64,000 nt of DNA from assembly GCA_028673005.1 (NCBI GenBank), contig CM054113.1, positions 208,559,504-208,623,503 of the forward strand, read 5' to 3'. Position numbers and translations under genes: made by a program. Under the pieces are notes generated by a model that was given only the letters and a program-made list of their open reading frames with translations, did no database searches and was not told the origin of the DNA. Numbering within the stretch: position 1 is the stretch's first letter; every line of letters begins with the position of its first letter. This DNA comes from Tanypteryx hageni (taxonomy: Eukaryota; Arthropoda; Insecta; Odonata; Petaluridae). Shown here one piece after another: positions 49,301-53,090 of the stretch.

Positions 49301-49496
49301 CCTCCGCCCCCGCGCCCAGCCCCCTCCGGCAGGGAGGCTGCGTGCTGCTGGAACTGCTGCGGCTGAACCGGAAGGGGAGGCATCCTGTAAGGGGGAGGGG
49401 TCGGGGCGCACTCGGCCCGCTCCTGAGGCTGCTGTTGCTGCTGCGAAGGTTTGGGAGGAGGGATGGGCTTATAAGGTCCATAGCCCTCCGCTTCTC
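7175..49496 (-). CDS. Multi-exon gene for a proline-rich, coiled-coil, SAM-domain protein (5' end missing)
   Basis: Thirteen exons join with matching phases: 49231-49496, 32614-32907, 29383-29486, 27996-28158, 25490-26667, 23975-24552, 21541-21772, 19701-20083, 15508-15716, 13581-13754, 13372-13476, 10681-10899, 7175-7342. They total 4073 coding bases and 1356 residues. In order: proline-rich segment (about 1-60), a conserved-looking block (89-115), a long low-complexity region rich in G, S, N and Q (187-860), a short structured block (862-885), basic regions, a coiled coil (about 1194-1245) and a C-terminal SAM domain (about 1288-1346). SAM domains mediate protein-protein or RNA contacts, and the whole suggests a cytoplasmic scaffold; that is inference. 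I cannot name the family. The first exon found starts with two bases of a split codon, so at least one upstream coding exon is missing. Small exons could have been overlooked. Confidence 0.8.
7343..10680 (-). other. Intron 12 of the SAM gene
   Basis: A 3.3 kb AT-rich intron with donor GTAAAAG at 10680 and acceptor TTTCAG. Short frames at 7849-8076, 8316-8522, 9160-9450 and 9899-10090 have no protein-like features. I see no repeat copy that recurs elsewhere in the window. Confidence 0.6.
10681..10899 (-). CDS. SAM gene exon 12: end of coiled coil, linker and start of SAM domain
   Basis: The exon encodes 73 residues in phase 0. EMETIRGEIAQLRAQ continues the coiled coil of the preceding exon; a serine- and proline-containing linker follows (PIRSQSVPRLSAKAPLEK); then NPERVKKLTRFFGDEPPLLR leads into the first SAM helix. 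The acceptor is TTTCAAG, which uses AAG, the third most common choice. The donor is GAG followed by GTAAAAG. Confidence 0.88.
11691..11731 (-). ncRNA. Hammerhead-like ribozyme motif of a Penelope element (degenerate)
   Basis: On the minus strand CACCTAATGATGCTACGATC is followed by GTAGTGAAACCGGTCGTGT. The layout matches the hammerhead core: CUGAUGA (here CTAATGA), a self-complementary stem II (CTACGA/TCGTAG), GAAA, a very short ACCGGT stem III and a GTC cleavage triplet. Penelope-like elements are known to carry such minimal hammerheads in their terminal repeats. The G-to-A change in the core predicts loss of activity. Confidence 0.6.
11973..12422 (-). pseudogene. Penelope-like element C-terminal protein: RT end plus GIY-YIG endonuclease
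   Basis: 149 residues. The first part (LLNFLDLTLSLLNNTPTFAI, FRKPTYTDQVIPNHSSHHSY) is the end of the reverse transcriptase. The second part, YKLACDDCGAVYISQTGRSF followed by DKRIKEHKR, is the GIY-YIG nuclease core, with the first motif as A-V-Y and the second as Y-I-S, and the conserved arginine in KRIKEHKR. Between them full-length elements usually carry about 100 more residues, so an in-frame deletion is likely. The start methionine is internal; the protein should continue upstream across a frame break into the YVDD region. Confidence 0.85.
13372..13476 (-). CDS. SAM gene exon 11: coiled coil
   Basis: The exon encodes 35 residues in phase 0, bounded by TTCTCAG and CAG followed by GTAAGAAC. 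The sequence GINKRFQRLESHVVTLARSV, AHLSSEMRTQHLMMQ has a heptad pattern that runs straight into EMETIRGEIAQL of the next exon. This predicts a coiled coil of about 50 residues, probably for dimerisation, next to the SAM domain. Confidence 0.88.
13477..13580 (-). other. Intron 10 of the SAM gene (104 bases)
   Basis: The shortest intron of the gene, with donor GTACAG and acceptor CTCAG. Nothing else is in it. Confidence 0.7.
13581..13754 (-). CDS. SAM gene exon 10: basic region
   Basis: The exon encodes 58 residues in phase 0, between acceptor TTTTAATTACAG and donor AAG followed by GTACAG. The segment VLKLLGVKKHGSRYQPSDPR, INKRRMYGSLSSIPSSVSSR, PVRDKRRQDERKKVKDIK is strongly basic and serine-rich, and leads into the coiled coil. 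The serine stretch beside arginines could be a phosphorylation or nuclear-localisation region; that is inference. Confidence 0.85.
14550..14757 (-). mobile_element. tRNA-derived SINE (family beta), copy 1
   Basis: The minus strand carries a tRNA-like head, GATAGCTCAGTAGTAGAATA through CCCAGGTTCAATTCCTGG (A and B boxes about 40 bases apart). The 3' part, GTTTCAAAAATATTCCCAAC, also occurs at 14880-15010 and 46863-47012. It is one arm of an inverted pair with the next copy. Confidence 0.75.
14841..15010 (+). mobile_element. tRNA-derived SINE (family beta), copy 2, inverted to copy 1
   Basis: The sequence is the reverse complement of 14580-14757 over about 170 bases with scattered differences, for example CTAACTAAGAAAACACCCAC against GTGGATGTTTTCTTAGTTGG on the other arm. 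The B box is damaged (GGTTCAATTGATTCTC). The loop between the arms is about 83 bases. Confidence 0.75.
15508..15716 (-). CDS. SAM gene exon 9
   Basis: 209 bases; the first two complete a codon split with the previous exon (A|GC, serine) and 69 full codons follow. The sequence reads NSVPLASFGAVPSFDNGDMT, STTTGLDLDSMLDGQTENTS, DEDMSATIDTTDAQAIRRQL, EGLENMYSE. It is acidic and serine/threonine-rich; the last 20 residues could start a helix. The acceptor is TACTTTTTAG and the donor GAG followed by GTAACA. Confidence 0.85.
15841..16598. repeat. Inverted repeat with about 60-base arms
   Basis: The segment 15841-15905 (GTTTATTATTTACCCAAAGA and on) is the reverse complement of 16537-16598 (ending TTTGGGTAAATAATAAAC) with very few differences. 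About 630 bases separate the arms. This could be a foldback or MITE-like element with long terminal inverted repeats. I could not define a target-site duplication. Confidence 0.65.
16712..17906 (+). mobile_element. pogo/Tc1-mariner-type element with TA target site
   Basis: Terminal inverted repeats are TTTTTTGGGCTATAAAATGC at the left and, read inward, TTTTTGGGCTATTAAACGCA at the right. They are flanked by TA at 16710-16711 and 17907-17908. The interior carries a fragment of a DNA-binding transposase domain at 17271-17474. The element is too short and broken to be autonomous. Confidence 0.75.
17227..17474 (+). pseudogene. Transposase DNA-binding fragment
   Basis: In frame from about 17230: AEAHHFDPTPTEKMIHEWRK, QEEKLKVMAKDKHNLRMVSP, KCPQLEEKVMDSRTEEVW. 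The E-K-M-I-H-E-W-R-K block followed by a P-x-x-P-x-L-E-E motif is the pattern seen between the two helix-turn-helix domains of pogo/Tigger-type transposases. The catalytic domain is absent. Confidence 0.7.
18370..18800 (+). repeat. Interspersed repeat family B, copy 1
   Basis: The stretch shares ATGAAAAAATGCTTCAAACA, GTTATAGAAAATTATATT and the terminal GAAAACAATACTTTCTCTAT with the copies at 22940-23410 (opposite strand) and 47079-47300. It lies on the plus strand. The class is unknown. Confidence 0.65.
19150..19478 (+). mobile_element. tRNA-derived SINE (family gamma), copy 1
   Basis: The 329-base unit starts GGGGGTGCCAGTAGAGTAGT and has a degenerate tRNA-like head (GTGGTTAGGATGCTGGCTGC, then CACGAATCCTG). 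It is flanked by an 11-base direct repeat AGGTATCTAAT at 19139-19149 and 19479-19489, typical of LINE-mobilised SINE insertion. Two further copies lie at 40138-40456 and about 45082-45383. Confidence 0.85.
19701..20083 (-). CDS. SAM gene exon 8
   Basis: 383 bases: one base completes a serine codon (AG|T), then 127 codons and one base to the next exon. It reads MPYINKPGHIEQKLQSGSHS and continues with serine-, glutamine- and glycine-rich sequence to AALRKEQQMHGMGQNSVKAL. It is basic and probably disordered, except perhaps the last 25 residues. The first in-frame ATG lies immediately after the acceptor TTTTCAG, but the phase and open sequence upstream show it is internal. Confidence 0.85.
20084..21540 (-). 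other. Intron 7 of the SAM gene
   Basis: A 1.46 kb AT-rich intron with strong donor GTAAGATGG. I see no gene or repeat that recurs in the window. Confidence 0.6.
21541..21772 (-). CDS. SAM gene exon 7
   Basis: 232 bases: two bases complete an alanine codon, 76 codons follow, then two bases. It reads NDSEWVDVVESELRQILDPK, a likely short folded helix, then a Gly/Ser-rich stretch and the proline-rich MTPPLPPLSPGGSPPASPTC. The P-P-L-P-P-L-S-P motif could bind SH3 or WW domains, and the S-P pairs are possible proline-directed phosphosites; both points are inference. Confidence 0.85.
21926..22815. mobile_element. Mariner-type non-autonomous element (MITE) with TA target site
   Basis: Ends are CCGTAAATACCCGCGTATAG at the left and, read inward, CCGTAAATATAATGCACAC at the right. 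TA flanks both sides (21924-21925 and 22816-22817). The left end reads on as TGCGCACCCTCGTATAATGC, and CCCTCGTATAACACACATCC occurs just inside the right end. The 890-base interior holds no transposase frame. Confidence 0.75.
22940..23410 (-). repeat. Interspersed repeat family B, copy 2
   Basis: It runs from ACTTTCTCCATACATAGTAT to TAGCTGCCACCACCACCACA. Its reverse complement matches the unit that begins GGTGGCGTGGTGGTGGCAGC at 46801 and ends in TATACTACGTATGGATAAAG near 47290. The internal parts are more diverged. Confidence 0.7.
23975..24552 (-). CDS. SAM gene exon 6
   Basis: 578 bases: one base completes an asparagine codon, then 192 codons and one base. The start is RGKEATGIKGNGEEHDKGTE; the exon ends FAHPGSRHALYGLNGLNP. 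It is rich in glycine, serine, glutamate and arginine. A segment near residues 100-140 (SSDYEKATHRSGRSTSTDSG) is serine- and threonine-dense and may be regulatory. No domain is recognised. The acceptor AAATTTTCAG and donor CAG followed by GTAATT are good. Confidence 0.83.
24553..25489 (-). other. Intron 5 of the SAM gene
   Basis: A 0.94 kb AT-rich intron with strong donor GTGAGTGTC. Nothing recognisable is in it. Confidence 0.6.
25490..26667 (-). CDS. SAM gene exon 5 (largest, low-complexity)
   Basis: 1178 bases, 392 codons plus two bases, phase 0 at the start. It opens GAYGSAPCNTETARYVQTQE and has one block that looks conserved, PARTYHQIKDMISSRFGG. The remainder is rich in Q, G, S, N, M and H, with repeated R-R-E-E and Q-Q-H patterns, and ends SHNYGPQPIGHGCSNL. 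It is probably disordered. An ATG 141 bases inside could be mistaken for the start, but the frame is open back to the acceptor GCAG and joins the previous exon in phase. The local GC content is clearly higher than in the flanking introns. Confidence 0.87.
26668..27995 (-). other. Intron 4 of the SAM gene
   Basis: A 1.3 kb intron containing a repeat with a GTCCGTCCATCC start (26758-26880) and a pair of direct repeats (about 27042-27140 and 27260-27360). Confidence 0.55.
26758..27360 (+). repeat. GTCCGTCC-type repeat with internal direct repeats
   Basis: The unit starts with ACCAGCGAAGCGGTAATAGC and GTCCGTCCATCCGTCCATCC, followed by CTCCTAAACCGCTAGACGGA. A similar block occurs at 36768-36890. 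Two copies of about 100 bases sharing GGATAGAGAACAACATTTAC and GACCATATAATTAC (first copy GGCCATATAATTAC) lie 220 bases apart. The class is uncertain; such units are common as non-autonomous Helitron-like repeats in arthropods. Confidence 0.55.
27996..28158 (-). CDS. SAM gene exon 4
   Basis: 163 bases: one base completes a glycine codon and 54 codons follow. It reads HLTGAVPRREWGHGPVKGEE, MVPHGMPHSYPHSSHNASRD, EPGNTRPQSSLMPN. The acceptor TTTTTTTCAG is excellent. Three donors in the same phase are possible: AAT followed by GTAGGT (used here), GCA followed by GTAAAG (exon end 27984), and AAG followed by GTGTTG (exon end 27978). The alternatives add four or six residues without changing the frame. 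The exon was found by splice phase. Confidence 0.75.
28159..29382 (-). other. Intron 3 of the SAM gene
   Basis: 1.2 kb. An open frame on the plus strand at 28466-28765 shows no domain or repeat similarity that I recognise. Nothing else is seen. Confidence 0.55.
29383..29486 (-). CDS. SAM gene exon 3
   Basis: 104 bases: 34 codons plus two bases, phase 0 at the start. It reads VHVGVRGQQQQFQNQEGGVH, NRQVRDEMSLHPYN. The acceptor CTTCTTGCACAG and donor GG followed by GTAAGC are both strong. It is short, glutamine-rich and without a domain. Confidence 0.82.
29487..32613 (-). other. Intron 2 of the SAM gene
   Basis: 3.1 kb, very AT-rich, with donor GTATGT. Opposing short frames at 32029-32364 have no recognisable features. 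I see no repeat copies. Confidence 0.55.
32614..32907 (-). CDS. SAM gene exon 2
   Basis: 294 bases, 98 codons, phase 0 at both ends. It begins IEREVIVSSAEKASDTFKAK, IPLIQDYGRRV, which looks like a conserved helical block; a glycine-rich stretch and a run of eight histidines (H8, then MMSPANS) follow. The acceptor TTTTCTGCCTTCAG and donor TCA followed by GTATGT are very good. The frame stays open upstream to an ATG at 33000, but that part reads through the acceptor and its residues look intronic, so I place the exon start at 32907. Confidence 0.83.
36768..37270 (+). repeat. GTCCATCC-type repeat with a terminal hairpin
   Basis: The block GTCCATCCATCCGTCCGCAT and the following ACTAAACTACTGGGCGGATG are related to the unit at 26758. 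A palindrome ATGCTGCGCACGCAGCAT lies at 37236-37253. It could be a decayed non-autonomous Helitron; a clear CTRR end is not visible. Confidence 0.4.
37548..37702 (+). mobile_element. 155-base palindromic unit with hammerhead-like motif and 12-base target duplication
   Basis: The unit is flanked by ATTATACTAAGC at 37536-37547 and 37703-37714. Near-perfect inverted arms of 29-30 bases (TGAAAAAGACGAACTTTGTA and on at 37552-37580; its complement at 37637-37666) enclose a hammerhead-like core at 37582-37622. It resembles a solo terminal repeat of a Penelope-like element. No protein is encoded. Confidence 0.75.
37582..37622 (+). ncRNA. Hammerhead-like ribozyme motif, copy 2
   Basis: The order is TGATGATGATGCTACGATCG, CAGTGAAACCGGTAGTG: a TGATGA core, stem II based on CTACGATCGCAG, GAAA, and the ACCGGT short stem III. 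The expected GTC triplet reads GTA, which is an accepted hammerhead cleavage triplet in principle. Activity is inference. Confidence 0.5.
38547..38760 (+). repeat. Interspersed repeat family A, copy 2
   Basis: It matches 5674-5880 almost end to end, including CCTGATGAAAACCACTTGCT and a B-box-like GGGTTCGATTCCAGG. This copy has a longer GTCTGTCTGTCC run. Confidence 0.75.
39700..40126 (-). pseudogene. hAT transposase remnant (GTF2IRD2/ZBED-type)
   Basis: The minus strand from 40126 reads WLMDFRFLVDITIKLNERNM, EMQGKNQHITKMISAVDAFK. After a stop near 39890 another stretch reads EPFSQHIETLLKEFNFRFRQ, FPEVEPIITFFANPFNFM. These are the blocks W-x-x-D-L-x-F-L-x-D and L-x-P-x-x-x-x-x-x-N-P-F typical of the C-terminal half of hAT transposases of the ZBED/GTF2IRD2 type. 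The frame is broken and both ends are missing. Confidence 0.75.
40138..40456 (-). mobile_element. tRNA-derived SINE (family gamma), copy 2, inserted into hAT-3
   Basis: The 319-base unit on the minus strand begins with a run of G and TGCCGGTGGTGTAGTGGTTA (A box) and carries GGGTACGAATCCTGC as B box. The 12-base target duplication ATCACACAAACA flanks it at 40126-40137 and 40457-40468. It is the innermost layer of the nest. Confidence 0.9.
40848..41675 (+). mobile_element. Candidate non-autonomous Helitron
   Basis: The 5' end is TCTAATCTAACAATAATAAT after an A. The 3' end has a perfect 9-base-pair hairpin CCCGTTGAATTTCAACGGG at 41646-41664, seven bases, then CTAG followed by T. This is the classic Helitron terminus (5'-TC, hairpin, CTRR, A|T target). 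The 828-base segment is absent from the other copy of repeat R at 58060, as expected for an insertion. No Rep/helicase is encoded. Confidence 0.7.
41394..41416 (+). repeat. GA-rich microsatellite
   Basis: A short (GA)n tract with one TG interruption, inside the Helitron-like unit. Confidence 0.8.
41741..45000. other. Intronic DNA without recognised features
   Basis: Base composition is a little less AT-rich than further left. Several frames of 60-105 codons exist (42125-42436, 42106-42321, 43966-44223), but none shows a known motif, and no splice pair links them to the SAM gene in phase that I could identify. Confidence 0.4.
45003..45023 (+). repeat. CATT microsatellite
   Basis: Five tandem copies of CATT or ATTC. 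Confidence 0.8.
45082..45383 (-). mobile_element. tRNA-derived SINE (family gamma), copy 3
   Basis: It is nearly identical to 40138-40456 over the shared part (GGAGGAAACCC region, GTCCCTTCCGAAGGAC, CACCGGCACCCC). This copy has an extra 10-base stretch near 45330 and a hairpin-forming CGGTGTGG/CCACACCG at its 3' side. The boundaries are approximate. Confidence 0.8.
46795..47300 (+). repeat. Interspersed repeat family B, copy 3, with partial duplication
   Basis: A 70-base block (GGTGGCGTGGTGGTGGCAGC to AACAATGCATTATAT) occurs twice, at about 46791-46861 and 47038-47110, on either side of a SINE. After the second block the element continues to its end, GAAAACAATACTTTCCCCTA, near 47275. Confidence 0.7.
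46863..47012 (-). mobile_element. tRNA-derived SINE (family beta), copy 3
   Basis: The minus strand has the best-preserved tRNA-like head of the family: GATAGTTCAGTGGTAGAATG, then GACTCGGGTTCGATTCCCGG. The tail GTTTCAAAATTATTCCCAAC matches the copies near 14.6 and 15.0 kb. The head resembles a tRNA(Gly), which is inference. Confidence 0.8.
48175..48192 (+). repeat. GAGA microsatellite
   Basis: Short (GA)n tract. Confidence 0.75.
49231..49496 (-). CDS. SAM gene exon 1 of those found: proline-rich segment
   Basis: 266 bases: two bases (GA) complete a split codon and 88 codons follow, ending in phase 0 at CCG followed by GTGAGT. It reads EAEGYGPYKPIPPPKPSQQQ, QQPQERAECAPTPPPYRMPP and on to PLHTHSSKFP. 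The Y-K-P-I-P-P-P-K-P motif is a likely SH3- or WW-binding site and is typical of junctional or synaptic scaffolds; that role is inference. The acceptor is CCTGTTTGCAG. The exon is GC-rich and overlaps other open frames on both strands, which I regard as shadows. Because it starts inside a codon, more coding sequence lies upstream. Confidence 0.8.
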
Positions 49497-49941
49497 CTGC
49501 AAACAGGAAGAAGAAAAAACGAGGTTAGTACAGGAGGAGAGAAGTGTACACCTGAGGTTATGAAGATAGCATGGTCAGGAGTCCATGGCAAAGATTTCAT
49601 TCTGGAGTTAAACATTCCTCGGGTGGTAAGCAGGCGCATAATTTCTGGTTGCTTTTGTCAGCGTTTTTTAAATCCGCTTATGCGTTCGGTTTGTCCGTCT
49701 GTCAGTCTGGCGCACCACTAATTCCTCCGAAACGAAAGAAAATCGAGGCTTCCTTTTTTCGTCAATCGACTCAGTTTCCTGCCTCTTTGTGTGCGTTTTC
49801 TTGTGGAGGTTCGTCTGTCTGTCTGTCCGACGCGCTATCTTCTAAATCTGGGGTTCTCAACCCTCAACCTGTGGTACGCGTACCATAAGTGGTGCGCGAG
49901 CTAGTGCAAAGTGGCACGCAACATAATATAAAAACACATGG

Positions 49942-50177
49942 TTTTGAAGTTAATGAACGAGGCCAAGGCTCCGTGGAATTCCATAATGAAATCAAAATTT
50001 ACAGTACGAACAAATATTTTAAATAATAACTTTGGTTAATTCCACACAAATGAATAAGAAACACGACCGGTTATTCATGATGGTGATTAAACAACGAAAT
50101 CGGTCGTGTTTCTCATTCATTTGTGTTGAATTAGCCAAAGTTAGTATTTTAAAAAATTCGTACTGTTAATTTTGATT
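49942..50177. mobile_element. Palindromic unit with hammerhead-like centre
   Basis: It is flanked by ACACATGG (49934-49941) and ACACGTGG (50178-50185), one mismatch apart. Arms of about 80 bases (about 49990-50070 and 50101-50178) are complementary with some differences. The centre includes a hammerhead-like motif (50076-50108). hAT-1 copy 1 lacks this unit, so it is an insertion. No protein is encoded. Confidence 0.7.
50076..50108 (+). ncRNA. Hammerhead-like ribozyme motif, copy 3 (degenerate)
   Basis: CATGATGGTGATTAAACAAC, GAAATCGGTCGTG follows the order core, stem II, GAAA, short stem III, GTC triplet. The CUGAUGA core reads CATGATG and ACCGGT reads ATCGGT, so this copy is decayed. Confidence 0.45.
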
Positions 50178-50185
50178 ACACGTGG

Positions 50186-50534
50186 CAGGGCCGGATTAAG
50201 GGTTACGTGGGCCCTAGACACTATGTGCCGTAGGCCTTGTAAACTATTATATGTGTAAATACATATGCATATATACAGGATGATGTTAAATTGGGGAAAC
50301 TATGGGGAAGAATTATTATTGATTTCTCAAGAAAATTTATTCTAGAAATTAGATTTATCTTGTTGAAAATATTACATTATTATTATTTCACTTACATCAA
50401 TGGTTTTGTACAATTCGGTTAGCAAATTTTGAAATAATTTCATCAGTATTTAATTTGCGGATCTATTTGTATTCTACTGATAGTAAATAAAGAGACGATA
50501 ATGTATTTTGCCATAATGCCATAATCCGGCCCTG
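50186..50534. mobile_element. hAT-2 MITE, with target-site duplication ACACGTGG
   Basis: The 349-base unit has ends CAGGGCCGGATTAAGGG and, read inward, CAGGGCCGGATTATGGC. ACACGTGG flanks it at 50178-50185 and 50535-50542. It belongs to the same family as 11492-12917. It inserted exactly next to the palindromic unit, in that unit's own target duplication. Confidence 0.9.
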
Positions 50535-50930
50535 ACACGTGGTTTTGCCTATAACTTAAAATATTGTTATATCATACTTACGGAATTCAATTACAAATTT
50601 ACATGCACGATTGTTGGCACATAATATTATTATTATTATATTTGAATTTAAACTGATTTAAATTGCCGTCAATCTCACTCTGGTGGTACGCTAACATTTT
50701 CGTTTATGATTTAGTGGCACAAAAATAAAAAAGGTTGAGAACCCGTTCTAAATGAAAGCAGCTAGAGACTGCGTTTTTTCGCTAATAGATTCATTATTCT
50801 GTCTCGTTGTGTACGTTTTATCTGTTTTTCCGTCTGCCTGTCTAAATTTAAAAAACGCCACTTACCGTCCGCTTCAGCAGCTCTTTCCCTGTTTTATTTT
50901 TATTTCATATCTTTTCGATTTTAACAAAAT

Positions 50931-51769
50931 AAGCGTGCAGAACTAATTTTATAATCAGCGACAGTAAACATAGGCTCCTGCAAAGAAAAGACTAGACGTC
51001 TGCTAATTGGTAAGAAGAAAAAGTTCATGTTGAAAATGGCGGGTGTCCTTGGCCGTCCCTAGGATAGGAAGAATAGTGCCAACCAGCTCCGGAAACGCCT
51101 TTCGATTTCACCTCAAGGAAAGTCACAGTTTAGTTTGGTGGTCAATGTTAATGGGGCAACGCAAAGGCCAATTTGCCCCGGGGTCTCGCACCCCTCTAGT
51201 GATGAGCCTGTGGATGACGAAAAAATATTTCAAAGGAATCCAAATGATGACGTATTACAAATTACTGTGCAGCGAGAAATCTGAAGTTGTTGGTACATAT
51301 ATAGCATGAGTGGTCAAAACTACTTACTTTCGGAGCCGCATACGATAATTTTCAGAAGTTCAAGAGCAGCACGTGATACATTCTGTGCACATAAATTTGT
51401 GAACAGTGAACATAACCTGTACTCGAAGAAATATAGATAGAATGAGTATCTTTCTAGGGATCCCAAAACGTCTCAATTCACACTGCATTATTGTGTTCTT
51501 TAGTGAAAAGCGTTGACACGCCCTTCAACGGAAATGTAAAAGAGCCGCATGTGTCTCGAGAGCTACGGTTTGGCCACACTTTGTATATAAGGCTCTCCCG
51601 CAGAACAGCTGAAGAAAAGAATTTTATAGATAAAGGAGAAACAAAAGCACATGTAGTTGCGGAAAAGAGAAATTGGACAAAATAATTTAATGGAAGATGA
51701 GTGAGTATTTCTATGTTATCATCATCAAAGGTAATTTGTCCTTAAGCAGGTCTGTGATTATTCATGGTT
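50931..51769. other. No recognised feature
   Basis: Frames at 51043-51309 and 51491-51685 have no motif. Nothing else is seen. Confidence 0.4.
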
Positions 51770-52110
51770 AAACATGGTTTTCCATATATTTCTATTTTAT
51801 GCAATCTTCTTCATGTCTTGATTGCTCTCTTTCCCTTTCAAGCCTTCTTTGAGTTGAAGTCTTTTCCTTCCTCTTTCTCTTTTTCCTTCCAATTTTCTTG
51901 TTAACACGTCTTGAATCATGCTCTCTCTCTCTCCTAAGATAATGCCCAATCCAGTTCGCCTTCCTCTTTCTTATAGTCTGTATAATCATTTGCTTCTCTC
52001 CTATCCTTCTTAGTATTTACTCGTTTTTCATCCTATCTGTCCATTTTATATATGTACAACATTCTTCTCCTTTACCGCATTTCAAAGCTTTCCAAGCATT
52101 TTATATTGCT
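51770..52110 (-). mobile_element. LINE 3' fragment
   Basis: The minus-strand frame 51792-51989 reads MIIQTIRKRKANWIGHYLRR, the R-K-x-x-W-x-G-H-x-L-R-R motif found after the reverse transcriptase in RTE-type and related LINEs. Just upstream, in other frames, pieces such as ILRRIGEKQ occur. It may be the same family as the LINE at 1-2230, whose 3' end is outside the window. It is broken and 5'-truncated. Confidence 0.7.
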
Positions 52111-52675
52111 ATATTAGTAAGTACAAATACATTTTATGCAAAATGAAGTTCAAAATAATCCAGATAGATTTGATCGTCAGTGACAGAAGAATGGACAGGA
52201 ATGAATAAAGAATTAGATAGGTATCCTTGAAGTTAGAAAATAGAAAGGATTTAAATATACAGAGTGACAGATAAAAGAGTTCTGAAGACAGATGAGAATT
52301 GGAGGATGCAGTCGAAGGGAAGTTATTACAAAACATAAATCACAGGTTTTGCTATCACAGATCCATGAAAACTTACACTCGGGAGATCATAAATCAACAA
52401 TTTATCGATTTCCGTCACTATAGTGGAAATCTTGATTTCCAAGTGCAACTTTATAATATTACTATGTATGTACATGCATGTTTAATTGAGGCAATTACAC
52501 CTATTTCAGTAAAGCTTTCGTAAATTACTTCACACTTTAAGTTCTACAAGATTGTATATCGAAAAAATATAAAGAACCAAAGAAATACACGGAAACGAAA
52601 ATGTGCTCGACAAGAAAGCCTTTTGTCGGTATACTATGGATTTAGAGTGAGCGGATAAAGCGTATTCATATTTTT
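52111..52675. other. No recognised feature
   Basis: AT-rich DNA; short frames only. Confidence 0.4.
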
Positions 52676-53090
52676 AGCTGTTTAAAAAAAATCCGCTTAT
52701 GCGTTCGGTTTGTCCGTCCGTCTGTCTGAAGCGCTAACTCCTCCTAAACGAAAGCAGATAAAGACTTCCCTTTTTCTCCAATCGATTTAGTATTCTGTCT
52801 CGTTGTGCACATTTTCTTGTGTAGGTCTCTCTGTCCCTCCATCTGTCTGACGCGCTAACTCGTAAACGAAAGCAGCTAGAGACTCCATTTTTTTGTCAAA
52901 CAATTCATTATTCTGTCAGTATTCTTTCTCGTTGTGTACGTTTTCTCGTGGAGGTTCTCGTTATAATATTATTTCAGAGTTATCATACTAATATACATAA
53001 ATTTTAACATTTTGTATTAAAAAATTGATTGAAAAAACTGCTGCTGCTTCAGCAGCTTTTTCCTTGCTTGTTTTGTTCTTAAAAGCATCA
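52676..53090 (+). repeat. Tandem-unit repeat (family C), second array
   Basis: It begins AAATCCGCTTATGCGTTCGG, as at 49669. Two to three imperfect units of about 130 bases follow (GACGCGCTAACT, CGAAAGCAGCTAGAGACTCC, TCTCGTTGTGTACGTTTTCT). The right end has the hairpin GCTGCTTCAGCAGC. Confidence 0.65.

Larger units (their letters stand above)
49848..50745 (-). mobile_element. hAT-1 element, copy 2, with target-site duplication TTCTAAAT
   Basis: The flanking 8-base repeat TTCTAAAT is at 49840-49847 and 50746-50753. Ends: CTGGGGTTCTCAACC at the left and, read inward, CGGGTTCTCAACC at the right. Reverse-complemented, it matches both sides of hAT-1 copy 1. It carries two insertions of its own: the palindromic unit 49942-50177 and hAT-2 at 50186-50534. 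Confidence 0.9.
49655..50930 (+). repeat. Tandem-unit repeat (family C), split by an hAT-1 insertion
   Basis: The units start AAATCCGCTTATGCGTTCGG and GTTTGTCCGTCTGTC, and contain CGAAAGCAGCTAGAGACT and a TCTCGTTGTGTACGTTTT block. One unit occupies 49655-49839; the second is completed after the insertion at 50754-50930. A similar array lies at 52676-53090. Confidence 0.65.

Noticed and set aside
49194..49721. 175-codon plus-strand frame
   Set aside because: It overlaps the minus-strand exon 49231-49496, which has good splice sites and fits the phase of the gene.
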